Source of the DNA: Pseudomonas cremoricolorata
GTDB lineage: Bacteria; Pseudomonadota; Gammaproteobacteria; Pseudomonadales; Pseudomonadaceae
NCBI RefSeq assembly: GCF_000759535.1
Contig: NZ_CP009455.1
Location: 2,232,001-2,296,000 of the forward strand
DNA length: 64,000 nt
Reading direction: 5' to 3'
Shown here: positions 58,208 to 64,000 of the stretch, one piece after another
How positions within the stretch are numbered: position 1 is the stretch's first letter
Layout: every line of letters begins with the position of its first letter
Translations under genes and position numbers: made by a program
The notes under the pieces: generated by a model
Databases searched by the model: none
What the model was told of the DNA's origin: nothing
What the model saw: only the letters and a program-made list of their open reading frames with translations

Positions 58208-59567
58208 GGCCATGACCCTCAGCCAACTGGCCGTGCCGCTGCAGGCCCGGGTACTGGGCCGTGATGCCGCGTTCGAGGGTGTCAGCATCGACAGCCGTTC
58301 GGTCAGCGCCGGGCAGTTGTTCGTGGCGCTGAGCGGACCACGTTTCGACGGTCATGACTACCTGGCCGAAGTGCAGGCCAAGGGTGCCGTTGCGGCATTG
58401 GTCGAGCGTGAAGTACCAGAGGTGGATCTGCCCCAGTTGCTGGTCGCCGATTGTCGCGTGGCGCTCGGCCAGCTGGGCGCATTGAACCGTGCCGCATTCA
58501 CCGGCCCGGTTGCAGCCATTACCGGCTCCAGCGGCAAGACCACCGTCAAGGAAATGCTCGCCAGCATCCTGCGCCAGCGGGGTGAAGTGCTCGCCACCCG
58601 CGGCAACCTCAATAACGATCTGGGAGCGCCGCTGACGCTGCTGGAAATCTCGCCACAGCACAGCGCAGCGGTGATCGAGTTGGGTGCCTCGCGGATCGGT
58701 GAAATCCGCTACACGGTCGGCCTGACGCAACCCCAGGTAGTGCTGATCAACAACGCCGGCACCGCCCATGTCGGTGAATTCGGTGGCCCTGACAAGATCG
58801 TCGAGGCCAAGGGTGAAATTCTCGAAGGGTTGAGCGAAGGCGGTACCGCTGTGCTCAACCTGGATGACAAGGCCTATGCCATCTGGCAGCGGCGCAATGG
58901 CGCGCGCCGGGTAATCGATTTTTCCCTGAGCAACCCGCAGGCCGACTTCCATGCCAGCGACATCACTCGTGATGCCCGCGGCTGCCCAGCCTTCACCCTG
59001 CACGGCGCGCAAGGCCAGGGCGCGGTGCAGCTGAATCTGCTCGGCACGCATAACGTCAGCAATGCCCTGGCCGCTGCGGCAGCTGCGCACGCCATGGGCG
59101 TCGAGCTGACGCAGATCGTCGCCGGGCTCAACGCCGTGCAGCCGGTCAAGGGCCGCACCGTGGCGCAACTGGCGCCGGGTGGGGCCTGTGTGATCGACGA
59201 CACTTACAACGCAAATCCCACCTCCATGTGCGCCGCCATTGATATACTCGCCGGCTTTTCCGGCCGCACCGTCCTGGTGCTCGGGGATATCGGCGAACTG
59301 GGGCAGTGGGCCGAGGAAGGTCACCGTGAAGTCGGTGCCTATGCACGCGGCAAGGTCGATGCCTTGTACGCGGTGGGCGCCAACATGGCTCACGCCGTCA
59401 GTGCCTACGGGCCACAAGGCCACCACTTCGCTTCTCAAGCCGAGCTGATCGAGGCCATTCGCGGCCAGGACACCGGCAACACCACCATTTTGATCAAGGG
59501 TTCTCGCAGCGCTGCGATGGAAAACGTCGTGGCGGCTCTGTGTGGTTCCAGCGAGGAGAAACATTAA
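58200..59567 (+). CDS. murF: UDP-MurNAc-pentapeptide synthetase MurF
   Basis: The 455-residue ligase has [14 protein letters not shown] near residue 108, [12 protein letters not shown] near 138 and [11 protein letters not shown] near 333. It adds D-Ala-D-Ala to the tripeptide precursor. The frame is open far upstream inside murE, but the ATG at 58200 ([10 protein letters not shown]) is the natural start. It overlaps murE by eight bases and mraY by one base. Confidence 0.95.
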   Translation: MLEAMTLSQLAVPLQARVLGRDAAFEGVSIDSRSVSAGQLFVALSGPRFDGHDYLAEVQAKGAVAALVEREVPEVDLPQLLVADCRVALGQLGALNRAAFTGPVAAITGSSGKTTVKEMLASILRQRGEVLATRGNLNNDLGAPLTLLEISPQHSAAVIELGASRIGEIRYTVGLTQPQVVLINNAGTAHVGEFGGPDKIVEAKGEILEGLSEGGTAVLNLDDKAYAIWQRRNGARRVIDFSLSNPQADFHASDITRDARGCPAFTLHGAQGQGAVQLNLLGTHNVSNALAAAAAAHAMGVELTQIVAGLNAVQPVKGRTVAQLAPGGACVIDDTYNANPTSMCAAIDILAGFSGRTVLVLGDIGELGQWAEEGHREVGAYARGKVDALYAVGANMAHAVSAYGPQGHHFASQAELIEAIRGQDTGNTTILIKGSRSAAMENVVAALCGSSEEKH

Positions 59568-60649
59568 TGCTGCTGCTGTTGGCTGAGTATCTGCAACAGT
59601 TCCACAAAGGCTTCGCGGTCTTCCAGTACCTGTCGCTGCGCGGGATTCTGGGTGTACTGACCGCGCTGTCGCTGTCGTTGTGGCTGGGTCCCTGGATGAT
59701 TCGCACCTTGCAGATGCGTCAGATCGGTCAGGCCGTGCGTAATGACGGCCCGCAATCGCACCTGTCCAAGTCAGGCACACCGACCATGGGCGGTGCGCTG
59801 ATTCTTTCTGCCATCGGCATCAGCACCTTGCTGTGGGCCGACCTGAGCAACCGCTACGTATGGGTGGTGCTGATCATCACCCTGCTGTTCGGTGCCATCG
59901 GCTGGGTCGATGACTACCGCAAGGTGATCGAAAAGAATTCGCGCGGGCTGCCAAGCCGCTGGAAGTACTTCTGGCAATCGGTGTTCGGCCTGGGTGCCGC
60001 CATCTTCCTCTACAGCACGGCGCCAACCAGCGTCGAGACCACGCTGATCGTGCCGTTCCTCAAGGATGTGACCATCCCCCTGGGCATCGGCTTCGTGGTC
60101 TTGACCTATTTCGTCATCGTCGGCTCGAGCAACGCCGTCAACCTGACCGACGGCCTGGACGGTCTGGCGATCATGCCGACCGTGATGGTTGGAGGTGCGC
60201 TGGGCATCTTCTGCTACCTGTCGGGCAACGTGAAGTTCGCCGAGTACCTGCTGATTCCCTATGTGCCAGGGTCGGGCGAGCTGATCGTGTTCTGTGGTGC
60301 GCTGATCGGCGCCGGTCTGGGCTTTCTGTGGTTCAACACCTATCCGGCCCAGGTGTTCATGGGCGATGTCGGTGCGCTGGCACTGGGCGCCGCGCTGGGC
60401 ACCATCGCCGTGATCGTACGTCAGGAAATCGTGCTGTTCATCATGGGCGGGGTGTTCGTGATGGAGACCCTCTCGGTCGTGATTCAGGTCGCCAGCTTCA
60501 AGCTCACCGGCAAGCGTGTATTCCGCATGGCGCCGATTCACCACCACTTTGAACTCAAGGGCTGGCCCGAGCCGCGCGTGATCGTCCGTTTCTGGATCAT
60601 CACCGTGATTCTCGTGCTCATCGGCCTTGCCACCCTGAAACTGAGGTAG
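59567..60649 (+). CDS. mraY: phospho-MurNAc-pentapeptide transferase MraY
   Basis: The 360-residue membrane enzyme has about ten helices. The conserved motifs are [11 protein letters not shown] (about residues 69-79), DDYRKV near 115, [10 protein letters not shown] near 196 and a C-terminal [11 protein letters not shown] near 325, which holds the histidine triad. It makes lipid I from UDP-MurNAc-pentapeptide and undecaprenyl phosphate. I chose ATG 59567 ([12 protein letters not shown]), overlapping the murF stop. Confidence 0.96.
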   Translation: MLLLLAEYLQQFHKGFAVFQYLSLRGILGVLTALSLSLWLGPWMIRTLQMRQIGQAVRNDGPQSHLSKSGTPTMGGALILSAIGISTLLWADLSNRYVWVVLIITLLFGAIGWVDDYRKVIEKNSRGLPSRWKYFWQSVFGLGAAIFLYSTAPTSVETTLIVPFLKDVTIPLGIGFVVLTYFVIVGSSNAVNLTDGLDGLAIMPTVMVGGALGIFCYLSGNVKFAEYLLIPYVPGSGELIVFCGALIGAGLGFLWFNTYPAQVFMGDVGALALGAALGTIAVIVRQEIVLFIMGGVFVMETLSVVIQVASFKLTGKRVFRMAPIHHHFELKGWPEPRVIVRFWIITVILVLIGLATLKLR

Positions 60650-60655
60650 ACGCGC

Positions 60656-62002
60656 GTGTCATTGATCGCTTCTGACCACTTCCGCATCGTTGTCGGCCTC
60701 GGCAAGAGCGGCATGTCTCTGGTTCGCTTCCTGGCGAATCGAGGCATTGCCTTCGCCGTCGCCGACACCCGCGCCCAGCCGCCGGAACTGGAAACGTTGC
60801 GCCGCGACTATCCGCAGGTAGAGGTGCGCTGTGGCGAGCTGGATGTCGACTTCCTCTGCCGTGCCGATGAACTGTACGTAAGCCCGGGCCTTGCCCTGGC
60901 CACCCCTGCCTTGCACGCTGCTGCTGAGCGCGGCGTGCGGCTGTCCGGAGACATCGAACTGTTCGCCCGTCACGCCAAGGCGCCGATCGTTGCCATTACC
61001 GGCTCCAATGCCAAGAGCACCGTGACCACCTTGGTCGGTGACATGGCGCAGGCTGCCGGCAAACGCGTGGCCGTCGGCGGCAACCTGGGCACGCCGGCGC
61101 TCGATCTGCTCGATGATGAGATCGAGCTGTACGTGCTGGAGCTGTCGAGCTTCCAACTGGAGACCACCGACCAGCTCAACGCCAAGGTGGCGACGGTACT
61201 CAACATCAGCGAAGACCACATGGACCGCTACAGTGGCCTGCCGGCCTACCATATGGCCAAGCACCGCATCTTTCGTGGCGCCGAGCAAGTGGTCATCAAC
61301 CGCGCCGATGCCCTGAGTCGACCGCTGCCGGTCGAAGGGCGTCCGACCTGGAGCTTTGGCCTCAACGCCCCAGACTTCAAAGCCTTCGGCCTGCGCGAAT
61401 TCGACGGTGAGAAATACCTGGCCTTCGAATTCGAACGCCTGCTGCCGGTGCGCGAGCTCAAGGTGCGCGGTGCGCACAACCAGAGCAACGCGCTTGCGGC
61501 GCTGGCGCTGGGCCATGCCGTCGGTCTGCCGTTCGCGCCGATGCTCGAAGCGCTGCGCACCTTCACCGGTCTCGCGCACCGCTGCCAGTGGGTTGGCGTG
61601 CACCATGAGGTCAACTGGTACGACGATTCCAAGGCCACCAACGTCGGCGCTGCGCTGGCAGCCATCGAAGGCCTGGGCGATGACATCAGCGGCAAGCTGG
61701 TATTGATTGCCGGTGGCGATGGCAAGGGCGCGGACTTTTCCGCCCTGCGCGCGCCGGTTTCGCGTTACTGCCGGGCCGTGGTGCTGCTCGGCCGCGACGC
61801 CGCGCGCCTGGCCGATGCGCTCGGTGATGCGGTGCCGCTGATCCGCGTCGAAACCCTGGAGGAAGCAGTACTGCGCTGCGCCGAGCAGGCCCAGCCCGGC
61901 GATGCCGTGTTGCTTTCGCCGGCCTGCGCGAGCCTCGACATGTTCAAGAACTTCGAAGAACGCGGACAGCGCTTCGCCCAGGCGGCAGGGAGGCTGGCAT
62001 GA
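60656..62002 (+). CDS. murD: UDP-MurNAc-L-Ala:D-Glu ligase MurD
   Basis: The 448-residue ligase starts with GTG (SLIASDHFRIVVGLGKSGMSLVRFLANRG) and has ITGSNAKSTVTTLVGDMA near residue 114, where Ala replaces the usual Gly in the GKS loop, as in other Pseudomonas MurD proteins to my memory. It also has YDDSKATN near 322. It adds D-glutamate to UDP-MurNAc-L-Ala. It overlaps ftsW by four bases. Confidence 0.95.
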   Translation: MSLIASDHFRIVVGLGKSGMSLVRFLANRGIAFAVADTRAQPPELETLRRDYPQVEVRCGELDVDFLCRADELYVSPGLALATPALHAAAERGVRLSGDIELFARHAKAPIVAITGSNAKSTVTTLVGDMAQAAGKRVAVGGNLGTPALDLLDDEIELYVLELSSFQLETTDQLNAKVATVLNISEDHMDRYSGLPAYHMAKHRIFRGAEQVVINRADALSRPLPVEGRPTWSFGLNAPDFKAFGLREFDGEKYLAFEFERLLPVRELKVRGAHNQSNALAALALGHAVGLPFAPMLEALRTFTGLAHRCQWVGVHHEVNWYDDSKATNVGAALAAIEGLGDDISGKLVLIAGGDGKGADFSALRAPVSRYCRAVVLLGRDAARLADALGDAVPLIRVETLEEAVLRCAEQAQPGDAVLLSPACASLDMFKNFEERGQRFAQAAGRLA

Positions 62003-63213
62003 TCTTCGGCATCATCAAGCCTTATCCGTCACCGCTGATCAGCGGCCGTGGCATCGATCTAGATTTCGCCTTCCTCGCCGGTTGCCTGGCATTGCTGGGC
62101 CTGGGCCTGGTGATGATCACCTCGGCTTCGTCCGAAGTGGCCGCGCTGCAGTCGGGCAATCCGCTGTATCACATGATTCGCCATCTGGTTTACGTCGGCC
62201 TGGGCGTTGCCGCCTGTGGCGTGACCATGCTGGTGCCGATTTCCACCTGGCAGCGCATGGGCTTCATGATGCTGGTGGGCGCCTTCGCCCTGCTGGTGCT
62301 GGTGCTGGTGCCGGGCATCGGCCGGGAAGTGAACGGTTCGATGCGCTGGATCGGTTTCAGCTTCTTCAACGTTCAGCCCTCGGAAATCGCCAAGGTCTTC
62401 GTGGTCATCTACCTGGCCGGCTACCTGGTACGCCGCCAGCAGGAAGTGCGCGAGAGCTGGATGGGCTTCTTCAAGCCGTTCATCGTCCTGCTGCCCATGG
62501 CCGGTCTGCTGCTGATGGAGCCTGACTTTGGCGCCACCGTGGTGATGATGGGCGCCGCTGCGGCCATGCTGTTCCTCGGCGGGGTTGGGTTGTTCCGCTT
62601 CAGCCTGATGGTGGTGCTGGCGGTGCTGGCGGTGTTCGTCCTGGTGCAGGCGCAGCCGTACCGGATGGCGCGACTGATTACCTTCACCGACCCGTGGTCG
62701 GACCAGTTCGGTTCCGGTTACCAGCTGACCCAGGCGCTGATCGCGTTCGGACGCGGTGAATGGCTGGGCGTAGGCCTGGGCAACAGCGTACAGAAGCAGT
62801 TCTACCTGCCTGAAGCGCACACCGACTTCGTGTTCTCGGTACTCGCCGAAGAACTGGGCGTGGTCGGAACCCTGTGCACCGTGGCGCTGTTTGTGTTCGT
62901 CACCGTACGCGCACTGTACATCGGTTTGTGGGCCGAAAAGGCAAAGCAATTCTTCGCCGCCTACATGGCCTTCGGCCTGGCGTTTCTGTGGATCGGCCAG
63001 TTCCTCATCAACATCGGCGTGAACGTCGGCCTGCTGCCGACCAAAGGCCTGACCTTGCCTTTCCTCAGTTATGGCGGCAGCTCGCTGGTGATCTGCTGCG
63101 CCTGCGTAGGGCTGCTGCTGCGGATCGAGTGGGAGAGTCGAACGCATTTGGGCAGCGAAGAGCACGAATTCAACGAGAACGACTTTGCCGAGGAGCCCAC
63201 CCATGGTCGCTGA
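61999..63213 (+). CDS. ftsW: septal peptidoglycan glycosyltransferase FtsW
   Basis: The 404-residue SEDS protein has about ten membrane helices. Motifs include RWIGFSFFNVQPSEIAKVFVVIYLAGYL near residue 116, LMEPDFGATVV near 173 with the catalytic-site Asp, and the C-terminal GLLPTKGLTLPFLSYGGSSLV near 348. It polymerises glycan strands together with FtsI. It overlaps murD by four bases and murG by eleven. Confidence 0.95.
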   Translation: MIFGIIKPYPSPLISGRGIDLDFAFLAGCLALLGLGLVMITSASSEVAALQSGNPLYHMIRHLVYVGLGVAACGVTMLVPISTWQRMGFMMLVGAFALLVLVLVPGIGREVNGSMRWIGFSFFNVQPSEIAKVFVVIYLAGYLVRRQQEVRESWMGFFKPFIVLLPMAGLLLMEPDFGATVVMMGAAAAMLFLGGVGLFRFSLMVVLAVLAVFVLVQAQPYRMARLITFTDPWSDQFGSGYQLTQALIAFGRGEWLGVGLGNSVQKQFYLPEAHTDFVFSVLAEELGVVGTLCTVALFVFVTVRALYIGLWAEKAKQFFAAYMAFGLAFLWIGQFLINIGVNVGLLPTKGLTLPFLSYGGSSLVICCACVGLLLRIEWESRTHLGSEEHEFNENDFAEEPTHGR

Positions 63214-64000
63214 CGGCAAGAATGTACTGATCATGGCCGGCGGCACCGGGGGCCATGTGTTCCCGGCGCTGGCCTGCGCGCGCGAGTTCCAGGCCCGCGG
63301 CTACACCGTGCACTGGCTCGGCACGCCTCGCGGCATCGAGAATGAACTGGTGCCCCAGGCCGGACTGACCCTGCACCTGATTCAGGTCAGCGGCTTGCGC
63401 GGCAAGGGCAAGCTGTCTTTGCTCAAGGCGCCGTTGACGCTGGTCAAGGCCGTGCTGCAGGCCCGGCGCATCATGCAGGCACTCAAGCCTGTGTGCGTGC
63501 TTGGCTTCGGTGGCTATGTCACCGGCCCAGGTGGCGTCGCTGCAAGGCTGTGCGGCATCCCGCTGGTCATTCACGAACAAAATGCCCGCGCAGGCACGGC
63601 CAACCGCCTGCTGGTCCCGATGGCTGCACGGGTGTGCGAAGCCTTCCCGGACACCTTCGCCGCCAGCGACAAGCGCCGCACCACGGGTAATCCGGTGCGC
63701 GCCGAACTGTTCCTGGCAAGCCCACGCGCGCCTCTGGCCGAACGCCGCGCCAAGCTGCTGGTGCTCGGTGGCAGCCTGGGTGCGGAACCATTGAACAAAT
63801 TGCTACCTAAGGCCCTGTCGGAGGTCGCCCCCGAGCTGCGCCCCGAGGTGTTCCATCAGGCCGGCAAGCAACATGCGCAGGTCACCGCCGAGCGCTACCG
63901 CGAAGCGGGCGTCGACGCGCAGGTCGAACCCTTCATCAAGGACATGGCCCACGCCTATGGCTGGGCCGACATGGTGGTCTGCCGCGCAGGCGCGCTGACC
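63203..64000 (+). CDS. murG: UDP-GlcNAc:lipid I transferase MurG, 5' part
   Basis: The first 266 codons are visible; the gene runs past the right edge. The product begins MVADGKNVLIMAGGTGGHVFPALACA, with the GGTGGH lipid-binding loop at residues 13-18. GFGGYVTGPGG follows near 101 and HEQNARAGTANRLL near 123. It adds GlcNAc to lipid I to make lipid II at the inner face of the membrane. The start lies inside the end of ftsW. Confidence 0.95.
   Translation, partial: MVADGKNVLIMAGGTGGHVFPALACAREFQARGYTVHWLGTPRGIENELVPQAGLTLHLIQVSGLRGKGKLSLLKAPLTLVKAVLQARRIMQALKPVCVLGFGGYVTGPGGVAARLCGIPLVIHEQNARAGTANRLLVPMAARVCEAFPDTFAASDKRRTTGNPVRAELFLASPRAPLAERRAKLLVLGGSLGAEPLNKLLPKALSEVAPELRPEVFHQAGKQHAQVTAERYREAGVDAQVEPFIKDMAHAYGWADMVVCRAGALT

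Overview
The window is a chromosomal segment of a Pseudomonas, most likely of the P. putida group. The evidence is the high GC content, the block order cysD-cysNC / trpS / zapE / rplM-rpsI / petABC / sspAB / dolP-gmhA-yraN-lpoA / rsmI / rnpB / mraZ-dcw cluster, an mdeR-mdeA pair, AlgW and a DUF3509 protein. There is no prophage, insertion sequence, integron, CRISPR array or tRNA. Almost every gene belongs to a known family. The novelty lies in small things: repeats, operators, an inserted gene and damaged or degenerate proteins.

Layout. 1-4.1 kb: the tail of an amino-acid dehydrogenase, an MFS exporter, yebG and psiE diverging around a clear LexA box, two small unknown proteins and an HPF/RaiA-like protein. 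4.3-6.6 kb: a three-gene membrane operon (DUF3649, PepSY-TM, DUF3325) behind a Fur-like box. 6.6-7.6 kb: a 2-ketoacid reductase. 7.6-13.6 kb: a LysR regulator diverging from a four-gene AaeAB-like efflux operon with its own outer-membrane lipoprotein. 13.6-19.4 kb: a universal stress protein, then a second LysR gene followed by an EmrB-EmrA-outer membrane factor operon with twin palindromes at its promoter. 19.3-23.7 kb: an SDR, a small membrane protein, an unrecognised 252-residue protein, yaaA and a NodB-fold protein lacking key catalytic residues. 24-28.3 kb: PIN-PhoH ATPase, moaCDE, rhlB. 28.4-34.8 kb: an esterase, algW, a Nif3-like protein and the sulfate-activation genes cysD and cysNC, separated by an inserted four-helix-bundle gene.

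34.8-43 kb: mdeR/mdeA, yhcB, a hydrolase, trpS with an extra C-terminal domain, zapE, then an unusual 24-copy GCTTTT hexamer array inside a pair of inverted repeats, a GlxA-type regulator and an aldo/keto reductase cut by an in-frame TAG. 43-64 kb is conserved core: ribosomal proteins L13/S9, the cytochrome bc1 complex, SspA/SspB, the envelope genes dolP-gmhA-yraN-lpoA, rsmI, RNase P RNA and the division/cell-wall cluster mraZ-rsmH-ftsL-ftsI-murE-murF-mraY-murD-ftsW-murG. MurG runs off the right edge.

The genes work together as several units: export of aromatic or drug-like compounds (two tripartite pumps), iron handling (Fur-box operon), sulfur supply (CysD/CysNC making APS and PAPS, MdeA degrading methionine), molybdopterin synthesis (MoaC/D/E), envelope stress (AlgW, DolP) and peptidoglycan synthesis and septation (LpoA and the dcw cluster). 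No clearly undescribed multi-gene system was found. The best leads are the inverted-repeat element with the hexamer array, its apparent relative flanking the four-helix-bundle gene in the cys operon, the twin operators at 15.1 kb, and the degenerate deacetylase.
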